A DNA stretch of 35,078 nt from an uncultured Lachnospiraceae bacterium. Lineage in GTDB: Bacteria; Bacillota; Clostridia; Lachnospirales; Lachnospiraceae. This document shows, in pieces, positions 8,352 through 17,185 of this stretch. How positions within the stretch are numbered: position 1 is the stretch's first letter; every line of letters begins with the position of its first letter. The notes below the pieces were generated by a model, which worked only from the letters and a program-made list of their open reading frames with translations, was not told the origin of the DNA and did no database searches. A program made the position numbers and the translations under genes. The stretch lies in contig CAMEIX010000026.1 in assembly GCA_945919075.1 (NCBI GenBank), positions 1-35,078 of the forward strand, read 5' to 3'.

Positions 8352-10577
8352 TGCTTTGGATGCCAGTTTATAACAGGAGGTAATTACGGATTTATCCGGT
8401 GCACAGAAACCGGAACCGTATAGAACCTTTTCAACAAGATAACACATTTCATGTATATCGCACCCTATGGAAGACAGGAATTCTGCCATTTCGTAGGGTG
8501 TTTTTTTCGTAGCATCGGATATGCCATGGTGCTGACCTTTTTTCACAATACGTCCATAGGCTGTCACGGCTGCTTTGTCCGGCTTTAAAAGGAAAAGCCG
8601 GATTCGAAAGATGCCTTCACCTAAAAGAGGTGCCAGAATGCGTATCACAAAAAGCAAAACAAACAGGAAGACCAGAAAGGCGACTACAACGCCTACCAGC
8701 CCATAATCCATCCGAAATTTTAGAAAGAAATTCAAAAAGGAAGGAAAGCCGGTTTCAGTATTATCCTCAAGAGAAACCGTGGGTTCAAATACCATCCAGC
8801 CCACATTGGGAATAAATACTTCCGGATAGGCGTGGGAATTTTTGCTCTTTATGGTGTGTTGCCAGTACATTTCGCCATGCTCCGGCACATATCCTTCCGC
8901 GTAACGGACAGTAAGGCCAACGGAACGAGCCATCAGGGTATAGGCGGTTGCATAATCGGAACAGGTTCCTCGTTTACTCTGGGTCAGGAAATAAACAGGA
9001 CTTTTGCTGGGGGCACGATAACCCAGATCATAGACAAAACCACTCGTATGAAAGTATTCTGCCAGGGCAGAAGCCTTGTCATAATCATTTTCTAATCCTT
9101 CGGTAATCTGAAGAGCCAGCTCGTGAATCTCTTCCGGAATCTGCTCATTGTTTTCCTCGCAGAGGGAGTGGTAATAATCTGCGTCCACCTGCTGGCGTAA
9201 AAAAGCGGTAGCCACATTGGCTAAAAGATCGTCATGGTCAGAAAGAACCTTGCGAAGGTCGGAGAGAAATGCCACAGCTTCTTTACTTGTAAAATCCGAA
9301 CCCCCGTTTTTAATCCAGGTGGACTGTGTCAACGGATCATTGTAAAACTGAATGGAATAACTAAAATCCTTGTCATGGGGAGTGCTTTCACTAAAAAAGG
9401 TTCCGGAGGGAGTTACGTAGTAGGGCTCATCACGGCTTACCATGACATTCACGCAATTGCTGGTGGAAAGGTAGTAAATAGCACCAAAGTTTTCTGCCTG
9501 GACACGAATCGTGTGAAGGGAGTCGGTATTAAATTTGGTGCGTATCGTGCTTTCCTTAATTCCGTGAGAGGAAATAAAGCCGGGCTCATATTCCTCTGCT
9601 GCCAGAATGGCATTCCGCAGTCCCGAAAGGCTTAAATACTGGTGTATGGTGAACCATTCATCCGGAGTGGATGTGGTTGCGGCCAGTTCCTTGTCTGCAT
9701 ACCAGCGGTTTTTCTTAAAATCGTAGTAATCAAAATTCTGTCGCTTCAGGTAAGAAATCTCGTCCCCTGCAAGAGTGTATAATTTGCGGTTGGAAATACT
9801 GAAAAAGCCGGAGGCATCGCCGGAATAGTCTCCCAACTCGGAGAAACTGGAAGAAATATCCGAGGAGGTATCCCCGCCCATAAACAAATCTTCGAAATCG
9901 TCATAATAAGGGGTCTCGGTAACCTTCGGAATAAAGGAGGTAACCAGAAACAAAAGCAGGATAAAGGTTACAGAGGAGGCAACAGTAGCAAAGCCGCCGA
10001 TTTTTTTGACCTTCTCTTCTCTTTTCCTCTGGTGCATGATAAAAATTCCCACGTTCAAAAGGGCTATGAGAATCAGATATACATTATTGATTTCCGACAT
10101 AACCTTTACATACAGTACGCAGGGAATCAGACTAAGCAGGGTTAAAAAGAACATCCGGTACAGAGTCTGTGAAAAATAGTATACGGTAATGCAGAAAAAG
10201 GTCGGAAAGAAAAGGAACAATCCAAGCATATAGTAGAATGCTCCATCCACATCACTACCTTTTGTCAGCAGCCATTCCAGAAAACCAACCTCATACCGGC
10301 TAAGCCCAATCTGTGAGACCGTGGTAAAGAGTCTGGCCAAAAGAAACGTTACAAAGGCAATCACTACGCCACCGGTAAAATGATGATTATCCGCCAGATT
10401 ACAGACAAGATAAAGAATGATACAAAAGACTGCGGTGGCCGGAAAGATAATCCATATAGGAATAGTCCCCGCACAGTCGTAAATAGTAAATATAGAAAGA
10501 CTTAATGTGAGTGCCAATGCATAGGAAATCAGAATGACACTGTTTTTTTCGAAAAAGGTAACTATTTTTTCTCTCAT
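8328..10577 (-). CDS. Transglutaminase-like membrane protein (TgpA-type)
   Basis: The protein has 749 residues. Six or so N-terminal membrane helices lie between about residues 12 and 217, a large extracytoplasmic part carries the transglutaminase-core domain, and a last membrane helix sits near 632-655. The catalytic Cys539 is in KRGTCSDYATAY and His582 is in NSHAYPEV. The third position is Glu in VFEPT rather than the usual Asp, which is common in the TgpA group. The C-terminal cytoplasmic tail looks like DUF4129. The ATG overlaps the DUF58 stop codon as ATGA, showing translational coupling in the moxR operon. MoxR-DUF58-transglutaminase triplets are widespread; the substrate is unknown. 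Confidence 0.87.
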   Translation of the reverse strand: MREKIVTFFEKNSVILISYALALTLSLSIFTIYDCAGTIPIWIIFPATAVFCIILYLVCNLADNHHFTGGVVIAFVTFLLARLFTTVSQIGLSRYEVGFLEWLLTKGSDVDGAFYYMLGLFLFFPTFFCITVYYFSQTLYRMFFLTLLSLIPCVLYVKVMSEINNVYLILIALLNVGIFIMHQRKREEKVKKIGGFATVASSVTFILLLFLVTSFIPKVTETPYYDDFEDLFMGGDTSSDISSSFSELGDYSGDASGFFSISNRKLYTLAGDEISYLKRQNFDYYDFKKNRWYADKELAATTSTPDEWFTIHQYLSLSGLRNAILAAEEYEPGFISSHGIKESTIRTKFNTDSLHTIRVQAENFGAIYYLSTSNCVNVMVSRDEPYYVTPSGTFFSESTPHDKDFSYSIQFYNDPLTQSTWIKNGGSDFTSKEAVAFLSDLRKVLSDHDDLLANVATAFLRQQVDADYYHSLCEENNEQIPEEIHELALQITEGLENDYDKASALAEYFHTSGFVYDLGYRAPSKSPVYFLTQSKRGTCSDYATAYTLMARSVGLTVRYAEGYVPEHGEMYWQHTIKSKNSHAYPEVFIPNVGWMVFEPTVSLEDNTETGFPSFLNFFLKFRMDYGLVGVVVAFLVFLFVLLFVIRILAPLLGEGIFRIRLFLLKPDKAAVTAYGRIVKKGQHHGISDATKKTPYEMAEFLSSIGCDIHEMCYLVEKVLYGSGFCAPDKSVITSCYKLASKALLRYRKP

Positions 10578-11734
10578 AATGTCCTGCCTTTCCGATCAAG
10601 TGCTGAATATATGACGAGGCCTGACAAATCTAAGGTATCATAGCGGTTGGGTGTACAAACCAGGGTTGCCGCATCCGGGGAAAGAATCTCTTCGGGGAAA
10701 CGGTCGGTATCCGGAACCGTATCAAAGGAGAAATGGGCCAGTTCCTGAACAAGGGGAGGAAAATAATCCTCATTGTGCAGATGGTGGCTCACAAAACCAT
10801 CTTTACTCTTATAAAAAAAGGTTACGGAAAGATTGCGGCTAAGAAGAACACGGGAAATACCAAGTGCGGTTTCCACAGCGTTTTCTGCAATTTTTGCCAA
10901 TAGTTCGTCTCGGGAATTGTATTCGTAAAGGTCGGCGTCCATATTCAGAAGGTCCTCATCCTCAATGATAAAAAGACTGTCCAATACAACAGCTACCGAG
11001 GTGGTGGCGGCTTCCTCATCCAGCCTTACTAACAGTTTGTCACGCTTAGCGGACAGTTTCCAGTTCATACGTTTTAAGGGGTCACCGGGAATATATTCTC
11101 TGTGGTCGTAGCCGGGAAATCCGCCAAAAATAAAGGAAGCACTATCCACGGTCTCTTCGCTTTCGCCACACTCCATGGATGCTGTGACGGTTTCCCGAAT
11201 GTAGTCTTCTTCCGCAGAAACCCACGCAATATCCGGTACCACACAAACCTCAGACAGGGGCAGTGGACCGGTTTTGGCAGAACGAGTGAAGAGATGAAGA
11301 TAATCCTGAATTTTCATGCTTTGAATCCCGATTTCTGAGACACCGCAGATTCCGGCAGATAAGGGCACCGTAAAAGAGACCTCAGAAAAGGGCATAACGG
11401 AAAGAGAGTAAATTCTGTCCGGGCTTACCAGCCGGGGAGAATCCTTTATCTCAATCCGAATAGAGGGTGTGGGAAGGAAAAGCCTGTTTTTTACACGTAT
11501 CACAATATCGCAGGTTTCTCCCTTGGCACAGAGAGGCTTTTCGAAGTCGCAGGTAAGAAATATATTTTTTTGAAACAGAAATGTAAACAGAGCGGAAAGG
11601 ATGGGGGCAAGTACAAAGGTCAGTACCAAAAACCAGCCTACGCGTCCGCTGCAGTACAGGGCAAAACAAACAGCTAACGACAGGGAGGCCAGATAGCCGA
11701 TAATCCCTCCGATTGCGGAAAAGAATTTTTTCAT
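10574..11734 (-). CDS. DUF58 domain membrane protein
   Basis: The protein has 386 residues, with two N-terminal membrane helices (about 7-27 and 33-53). The DUF58 signature is at about 205-245: GYDHREYIPGDPLKRMNWKL followed by SAKRDKLLVR. The domain is distantly related to von Willebrand A folds, and such proteins partner MoxR ATPases encoded next door. The ATG has an AAGGAA site upstream. It sits 47 nt after moxR and overlaps the next gene by 4 nt. The biochemical role is unknown; a complex assembly or maturation role is the usual inference. Confidence 0.87.
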   Translation of the reverse strand: MKKFFSAIGGIIGYLASLSLAVCFALYCSGRVGWFLVLTFVLAPILSALFTFLFQKNIFLTCDFEKPLCAKGETCDIVIRVKNRLFLPTPSIRIEIKDSPRLVSPDRIYSLSVMPFSEVSFTVPLSAGICGVSEIGIQSMKIQDYLHLFTRSAKTGPLPLSEVCVVPDIAWVSAEEDYIRETVTASMECGESEETVDSASFIFGGFPGYDHREYIPGDPLKRMNWKLSAKRDKLLVRLDEEAATTSVAVVLDSLFIIEDEDLLNMDADLYEYNSRDELLAKIAENAVETALGISRVLLSRNLSVTFFYKSKDGFVSHHLHNEDYFPPLVQELAHFSFDTVPDTDRFPEEILSPDAATLVCTPNRYDTLDLSGLVIYSALDRKGRTL

Positions 11735-11781
11735 GAGAGTTCCTTTTTATGAAATAAGGTCTTTTGCTGTAGAAACTGTGA

Positions 11782-12726
11782 TCAGGCAATCGGTACATCA
11801 ATGGTATGGATTATTTCCTGTAATGCTTTCTCACAGGTTCCCATCACGGATTTTCCTTTGGGAGAAAGGATAATTCTATGGGAGAGAACAAAAGGGGCAA
11901 GGTATTTAACGTCATCCGGTAACACAAAATCACGGCCGCATAAAAGGGCATAGGCGCGGGCACATTTGTGGAGCGCCAGACTTCCGCGGGGACTGATTCC
12001 CAGACGGATATATTCTGAATTTCGGGAGGCCTCCGCAATATTTACAATATATTCCTCGATACGGGGACTGCAGGTTACCTGTAATACTTCTTTTTTCAGG
12101 TTTTCCACTTCATCTGTGGAAATCACGGCATCCAGATTGGCCGGAACAGCGTCGGCATCCCTTCTTAAGATGCGAAGTTCGTCGGACTTTTCCGGGTATC
12201 CCATGGATATTTTCATAAGAAAACGGTCCATCTGTGCTTCGGGAAGATGGTAGGTTCCATAGGTTTCTACCGGATTCTGGGTTGCCAGCACCATGAAGGG
12301 TTTGGGTAATTTATAGGTAATACCGTCAACACTAAGCTGGCCTTCCTCCATAATCTCTAAAAGTGCGGACTGGGTTTTGGGAGAAGAACGGTTAATCTCG
12401 TCCGCCAGAAGAAAATTACAGAAGGCGGCACCCTGACGGAATTCGGTTTCTTTGGTCAGAGGATTAATCATGGAAAAGCCGGTTATATCCGAAGGCATGA
12501 CATCGGGAGTCAGCTGGAGACGGTTGAATTTCCCGTTCAGGGAATGGGAAACACAGGCTACAAGCTGGGTCTTTCCTACACCGGGAACATCCTCAATCAG
12601 GATGTGTCCGCCTGCTAAGACTGCGGTTAACATAAGTTCGATAGCCTCTCTTTTTCCTACGATTACCTTTTCAATATTCGCAACCACCTGCGAGAGTTTT
12701 TCATTCTTTATTTCAGGTCTTTCCAT
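11782..12726 (-). CDS. MoxR-family AAA+ ATPase
   Basis: This cytosolic ATPase has 314 residues. Walker A is GVGKT at 49-53 and Walker B is LLADEINRSSPKTQSALLE. A sensor region (VLATQNPVETYGTYHLPEAQ) and the MDRFL arginine-finger region complete the AAA+ core. Length and motifs are typical of MoxR proteins, thought to act as chaperones that activate or assemble partner proteins encoded nearby, here the DUF58 and transglutaminase products. GAGGA precedes the ATG. The gene leads the operon behind the promoter at 12826-12854. Confidence 0.9.
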   Translation of the reverse strand: MERPEIKNEKLSQVVANIEKVIVGKREAIELMLTAVLAGGHILIEDVPGVGKTQLVACVSHSLNGKFNRLQLTPDVMPSDITGFSMINPLTKETEFRQGAAFCNFLLADEINRSSPKTQSALLEIMEEGQLSVDGITYKLPKPFMVLATQNPVETYGTYHLPEAQMDRFLMKISMGYPEKSDELRILRRDADAVPANLDAVISTDEVENLKKEVLQVTCSPRIEEYIVNIAEASRNSEYIRLGISPRGSLALHKCARAYALLCGRDFVLPDDVKYLAPFVLSHRIILSPKGKSVMGTCEKALQEIIHTIDVPIA

Positions 12727-12795
12727 GTTTATTCCTCGACTTTCCGTATTAAAGGTATTAAAAGACTACAATGCCTGCTTTACGGCATAATAAAA

Positions 12796-12839
12796 ATGTA
12801 TAGTATACCATCAGTATTCACTCATAGTATACTATACAT
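12796..12839 (-). terminator. 13-bp inverted repeat between MATE and moxR genes (terminator for MATE, also operator-like)
   Basis: Arms ATGTATAGTATAC (12796-12808) and GTATACTATACAT (12827-12839) pair perfectly with an 18-nt loop. Read on the minus strand, the hairpin is followed by TTTTTATT, fitting a terminator for the MATE gene that ends at 12874. Each arm also contains an ATAGTATAC motif (12800-12808 and 12824-12832). The right one is a perfect 12-bp palindrome, and it overlaps the -10 box of the moxR promoter, so regulator binding is plausible. Confidence 0.55.
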
Positions 12840-12854
12840 ACCTTTTTTTGTCAT
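12826..12854 (-). promoter_or_regulatory. Sigma-A-type promoter of the moxR operon
   Basis: On the minus strand: ATGACA (12854-12849), a 17-nt spacer and TATACT (12831-12826). The -10 box lies inside the palindrome ATAGTATACTAT. Transcription would start near 12819 and leave an untranslated leader of about 90 nt before the moxR ATG at 12726. Confidence 0.6.
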
Positions 12855-12873
12855 TCTTTGATTTTCGCACAAA

Positions 12874-14229
12874 TTATGCTTTTTTTCCGGTTAAGGAGTA
12901 GGTGAGCCATTTACCCTGACGGTAACGGATCAGTCCTGCAAGGGCTGTAATAACCCAGGTCAGGCCGGTTGCAAACCAGACTGCTTTGATGCCGATGGGA
13001 AAGAGTACCACCAATAGCAGGGAAAAGCCCACACGCCCGGAAACCTCCACCATACCGTTGATCATGGCATAAAAAGCATCTCCGGCTCCATTTAAGAGTC
13101 CTCTGGTAACATAAATAATGCCCAGGGGGAAGAACATCAGACTGGTAATGCGCAGTCCCATGGCACCGATTCTGATTACCTCCGGTTCTTTTACAAAGCA
13201 GCCAATCAGAAATTCTCCGGCACCGTAGCATACAAGCAGCATTAAAAGAGCGATGGATGCAGCAATCAGGGCACATTTTTTCAGCGCAGTCCGGACTCGG
13301 TCCACTTTACCGGCTCCCATATTCTGTCCGGTGAAGGTGGACATAGCGGCACCTAATGAATTGAAGGGCTGCTGTACAAACTGTTCAATACGGGTGGTGG
13401 CGGTAAAGGCACTCACCACGGCATCATCGAAACCATTTACAACACGCTGCAAAACCACGCAGGATATGGAAATCAGGATACTTTGTGCCGCAAGGGGCAT
13501 ACCAATCTGGAAGCATTGTCTGCTGATAATCGGGTCTATCTTCAAATGTTCCTTTCTCAGCCGGAAATAGGGATTTTTCCAAAAAGCGTATAAAAGACTG
13601 CAAACAGCGGAAATACACTGGGACAATACGGTGGCATAAGCTGCACCCCGGATTCCCAGGTTCATAACAACCACAAATAATAAGTCCAGCCCAACATTGA
13701 TAAAACTGGATACAATTAAGAAAATCAGCGGCGTTTTGGAATCCCCAAGGGCACGCATGGTCTGGGATGCATAATTGTATAAAGATACTGCCAGGGTACC
13801 GAGACAGACAATGTGTAAATATTCAATCGCTCCTGCAATCTGCGTTTTGGGGGTATCCAGAAGCTTCAGTACCGGTTCTGTCAGAAGGTACCCCACAATG
13901 CTTAAGAGGGTACCCAGAACCAGGAGAATGTAGAAGGAAGTCACCAGGGTTCTCTTTACCTCTTCCTTTTTACCGGAACCGAAGTACTGGGCAACCAAAA
14001 TACCAGCCCCCACGGAAAGTCCGTTGCAGACAGAGAAGAACAGGAAGGTGATGGAGCCGGTACAGCCGATGGAACCGAGCGCCAAAGAACCTTCATGCTG
14101 TCCTACTATAATACTGTCTGCAAGGTTATAAACCTGTTGAAATAAATTTCCCAAAAGCATGGGAAGCATGAAACGAACAAGTAAAGGAGTTTCTTTTCCT
14201 TTCGTCATGTCTTTTACAAGGGATGCCAT
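12874..14229 (-). CDS. MATE-family multidrug/solute efflux transporter
   Basis: The start is taken at 14229 (MASLVKDMTKGKETPLLVRF), which has AAAGAGG upstream; 451 residues, normal for MATE. An earlier in-frame Met at 14271 would overlap the upstream glucosidase gene and has no good ribosome binding site. About twelve membrane helices are visible, beginning with FMLPMLLGNLFQQVYNLADS, the conserved first-helix pattern of MATE proteins that use Na+ or H+ gradients. The duplicated motif appears again near the middle (GMPLAAQSILISISC). It lies 26 nt after the GH3 gene in the same direction, so the two are probably co-transcribed, which is unusual. The substrate is unknown. Confidence 0.9.
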   Translation of the reverse strand: MASLVKDMTKGKETPLLVRFMLPMLLGNLFQQVYNLADSIIVGQHEGSLALGSIGCTGSITFLFFSVCNGLSVGAGILVAQYFGSGKKEEVKRTLVTSFYILLVLGTLLSIVGYLLTEPVLKLLDTPKTQIAGAIEYLHIVCLGTLAVSLYNYASQTMRALGDSKTPLIFLIVSSFINVGLDLLFVVVMNLGIRGAAYATVLSQCISAVCSLLYAFWKNPYFRLRKEHLKIDPIISRQCFQIGMPLAAQSILISISCVVLQRVVNGFDDAVVSAFTATTRIEQFVQQPFNSLGAAMSTFTGQNMGAGKVDRVRTALKKCALIAASIALLMLLVCYGAGEFLIGCFVKEPEVIRIGAMGLRITSLMFFPLGIIYVTRGLLNGAGDAFYAMINGMVEVSGRVGFSLLLVVLFPIGIKAVWFATGLTWVITALAGLIRYRQGKWLTYSLTGKKA

Positions 14230-14255
14230 AATCTGCCTCTTTCTTTTATTAAAGA

Positions 14256-17027
14256 CTATAATTCGTTCCAAGGGATCTCTTTATCAATGATCTCGTAGCG
14301 AATACTGTGCATTTTCAGTCCGCCCAGTGCAAAGTAAAGACGGACGGTGGTAAAGTGTGAGAACATCGGGAGTTCCTTGGTAAAGGAAACGGGTTCTCCG
14401 CCGGTACCGTTGAAGGTAAAGGTACCAAATGCGCTGCCAAGACTGAACAGGGTAACAGGAATCTGAGCCAGCTCACCCTGTGTGGTGCTGCCGGTAATGG
14501 TAACGCGGTAGTAGGAAGGGTTCTTAACGGTCAGTCCGAAGCAGTAGCTGGTTCCCTTGTCAGTACAGATATCGTGAAGATCCAGGGTAAGTTCCCTGTC
14601 AATATCGTAGAATACAACCGGCTCCTCACTGGGCATATCCTCTTCGGGACGACCGATAATGCGGATCGTGTCCGCGTCATTCATCTTTCGCTTCATAGCA
14701 TTGGTGTGCATTAAGAAGTTACAGATATTCTTGGCGTTTCTCTGGAGTTCGGCACGGGTAAGGGAGCCGTTTTCCAGACTTTCCAGAGTGTTGTCATCAT
14801 TTGCCGCACCATCGGAGCAAACCATGTATACATCATTCTGTGCTTTTGCCATGGCAGCAAAATTATTTTTGCGTGCCTCCACAGTTCTTTCGTTAATATC
14901 GGTCCACCAGTCGGTCATAACAAAGCCGGTGTAGCCCCATTCATTACGGAGAATGACGGTATTTAAGTCAAAACTTCCGGCAGTCCAGAGACCGTTTACG
15001 GGACCGTAGGTGGTCATAATGGATTTGGCGCCGCCCTCTTTTACAGCAATTTCAAAGCCTTTTAAGTAGATTTCACGAAGCGCTCTTTCAGAAGCAACGG
15101 AATTTACAAAATGACGGCCGGTTTCCTGATTGTTGCCGCAAAAATGCTTGATGGTTCCGGTTACTCCTACGGAATGCATACCCTTCAGTTCTGCTGCCGC
15201 AATGGTTCCGGTTAAGAACGGGTCTTCGGAGAAGTATTCAAAATTACGACCGTTTAAGGGGTGACGGTGAATATTCATACCGGGGCCTAAAAGACAGTCC
15301 ACCTTGTTTGCCATCATTTCCAGTCCCATGCATACAAACAGCTCCTGTACCAGATTTTTGTTAAAGGTAGAGGCAATCATGGTACCGATGGGAAGACTGA
15401 ATGCTTTGGTGCCGCAGTCTAAGCGCATACCGCTGGGACCGTCGGAGCAACAGCCTGCGGGAATGCCGAAATTCTGCAAACGGTCTGACACACCGCCGAA
15501 TGCGGCAGCAGTACCGGGAGTTACCTTGGGACTGCCCATTCCTTCCCCGCGGATAATGCAGGAGAGGTCGTAGTCCGTCAACTGGCCCACAAATTCATCC
15601 ATGGTTTTTTCACCGGAAAGTACATCGGATAGGCGGATGCCCAGGTCATCGGTAAAGGGAATTTCTTCCGGCAAAAACTCCAGTCGTCTTTTTGCTTCAT
15701 CCACTTCGGAAAGGGGAACACTTTCATAGTCCACTACGTAACCTGAGTCTGTCATTTTGGGAACCATGCGTTCAAATGCTTCCACAGGAGCAAGAGCCTG
15801 TGTCAGTTCCTCTATGACGTAGGTTTCGGGCAGATTTACGGTATGAACCTTTACAGCACTTCTTACATCGCTACCCAGATAGAAGTGGTAATCACCGGCT
15901 TCCAGTACATAGCAGCTCTTATGGCCGGTACGGCCGCTGTCATCATAGCTTGCAAGTTTGTCCATGGAAACGGCGAGGGTCAGCATTTCTTTGTCTCCTG
16001 CTGCCAGTTCTTTCGTCTTTTCATAGCCGCAGAGAACTCTGGCAGGCTTGCCTAGTTTCCCCTGGGGAGCTTCCACATAAACCTGAACCACTTCCTTGCC
16101 GGAGCATGCGCCGGTGTTTTGCACCTTTACCTGAAAATGCATGGAGGGAATCATGGATCTGGTAGCGATGATGCCCTCACAGCTTATGGCAAAGCTTGTA
16201 TAGGAGAGACCAAAACCGAAGGGAAAGCGTACCCTGTCCTTGGCAAAGGTTTCAAAATAACGGTAGCCCAGATAAATATCTTCACAATAAAGATTTTTTT
16301 CCTTGCCCCCAAAGTTTTTGTCGGAAGGATAATCGGAAATTTCATACGCAATGGTGTCAGGCAGTTTGCCGCTCGGAGAAACCTTGCCGGTGAGTACGTC
16401 TGCGGTTCCGCTTCCGCCGGTCATGCCGCCCTGCCATACATAGAGGCAGGCATCCGGATTGCATTCATCCAGAAATTTCATATCGATAATACCGGGAACA
16501 TTCAGAAGCACAATCAACTTATCAAAATTAGCACGTGTCTTCCTTAACATATCCCATTCTTTTTCGGTTAAAAGATAGGAGCCTTCTGCTAAGGAGTAAT
16601 CCTGCTCCTCTCCTGCTGTACGTCCGATAATGACAATCGCGGTGGAGCAGTCTTTTGCAATTTCTTTTACCAGCTCGTCACTTAAAGGCATTTCTTCCTG
16701 AGCCCAGGGTTCCCCGGCCCAGCCCACACCCAGGTCAAAAGGATTCTTGGCATCCCAGTCCTTATATACGGATAATAATTTATCGTTTACTTTTACGCCG
16801 GCTTCCAGAAGTCCGTCCAGAATGCCGGTTACCTTGGAAACGTTCACCATACCCCCTGAACCGGTACCGCTCTTATAATAATGAAGCTGAATACGGCCGA
16901 ACAGGGCAACCTCCTCCGTGGGAGCAAGAGGCAGCGCATGGTTTTCATTTTTTACCATAACAATACCTTCGCTGACGGTTTTTGCAGCCGTTTCCAAATA
17001 ATAGTTCCAATCCAGTGTCCTTTCCAT
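14256..17027 (-). CDS. GH3 beta-glucosidase with permuted (reversed) domain order
   Basis: The start is taken at 17027 (MERTLDWNYYLETAAKTV), after AAGGGGGATA on the minus strand; 923 residues. The domain that is normally C-terminal comes first (residues 1-275, ending in FPFGFGLSYTSF), followed by a fibronectin III-like domain (about 295-385). The TIM-barrel domain comes last (about 480-760), with SDGPSGMRL, GPGMNIHRHPLNGRNFEYF, KHFCGNNQE and the nucleophile Asp706 in FVMTDWW. A further beta-rich domain (about 790-923) ends the protein. The order matches the reversed glucosidases of Butyrivibrio and Ruminococcus. There is no signal peptide, so it should act in the cytoplasm on imported beta-glucosides. 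The divergent AraC gene is a likely regulator. Confidence 0.93.
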   Translation of the reverse strand: MERTLDWNYYLETAAKTVSEGIVMVKNENHALPLAPTEEVALFGRIQLHYYKSGTGSGGMVNVSKVTGILDGLLEAGVKVNDKLLSVYKDWDAKNPFDLGVGWAGEPWAQEEMPLSDELVKEIAKDCSTAIVIIGRTAGEEQDYSLAEGSYLLTEKEWDMLRKTRANFDKLIVLLNVPGIIDMKFLDECNPDACLYVWQGGMTGGSGTADVLTGKVSPSGKLPDTIAYEISDYPSDKNFGGKEKNLYCEDIYLGYRYFETFAKDRVRFPFGFGLSYTSFAISCEGIIATRSMIPSMHFQVKVQNTGACSGKEVVQVYVEAPQGKLGKPARVLCGYEKTKELAAGDKEMLTLAVSMDKLASYDDSGRTGHKSCYVLEAGDYHFYLGSDVRSAVKVHTVNLPETYVIEELTQALAPVEAFERMVPKMTDSGYVVDYESVPLSEVDEAKRRLEFLPEEIPFTDDLGIRLSDVLSGEKTMDEFVGQLTDYDLSCIIRGEGMGSPKVTPGTAAAFGGVSDRLQNFGIPAGCCSDGPSGMRLDCGTKAFSLPIGTMIASTFNKNLVQELFVCMGLEMMANKVDCLLGPGMNIHRHPLNGRNFEYFSEDPFLTGTIAAAELKGMHSVGVTGTIKHFCGNNQETGRHFVNSVASERALREIYLKGFEIAVKEGGAKSIMTTYGPVNGLWTAGSFDLNTVILRNEWGYTGFVMTDWWTDINERTVEARKNNFAAMAKAQNDVYMVCSDGAANDDNTLESLENGSLTRAELQRNAKNICNFLMHTNAMKRKMNDADTIRIIGRPEEDMPSEEPVVFYDIDRELTLDLHDICTDKGTSYCFGLTVKNPSYYRVTITGSTTQGELAQIPVTLFSLGSAFGTFTFNGTGGEPVSFTKELPMFSHFTTVRLYFALGGLKMHSIRYEIIDKEIPWNEL

Positions 17028-17105
17028 TTTAAATATCCCCCTTTTTGTATTTCCGGTTTTAACCGGATAAGAAATTCGTAACAATCATTCTATCTGGATT
17101 TTATC

Positions 17106-17130
17106 ATATCAAAAGAAAAAATATATCAAA
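17106..17130. repeat. Paired ATATCAAA direct repeats in the GH3/araC divergent region
   Basis: ATATCAAA occurs at 17106-17113 and 17123-17130, 17 bp apart, in an AT-rich stretch between the divergent GH3 and AraC-family genes. Direct repeats on one face of the helix are the usual target of AraC-type dimers. This is inference; the pair could be chance in AT-rich DNA. Confidence 0.35.
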
Positions 17131-17134
17131 TCCG

Positions 17135-17163
17135 TTACTTTTTTGGCAAATCTATGATATAAT
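17135..17163 (+). promoter_or_regulatory. Sigma-A-type promoter of the AraC-family gene
   Basis: TTACTT (17135-17140), a 17-nt spacer and a perfect TATAAT (17158-17163) with extended -10 TGA. It ends 22 nt before the ATG at 17186, and a GGAGGA ribosome binding site lies between. Confidence 0.7.
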
Positions 17164-17185
17164 CATACAAACGGAGGAACAAATT

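Noticed and set aside
14230..14271. Upstream start for the MATE gene
   Set aside because: It would overlap the end of the GH3 gene, lacks a good ribosome binding site, and the added residues are not MATE-like. The Met at 14229 has AAAGAGG upstream.
17028..17084. Upstream start for the GH3 gene
   Set aside because: The added 19 residues precede a clear ribosome binding site (AAGGGGGATA) for the Met at 17027, and the conserved sequence starts there.
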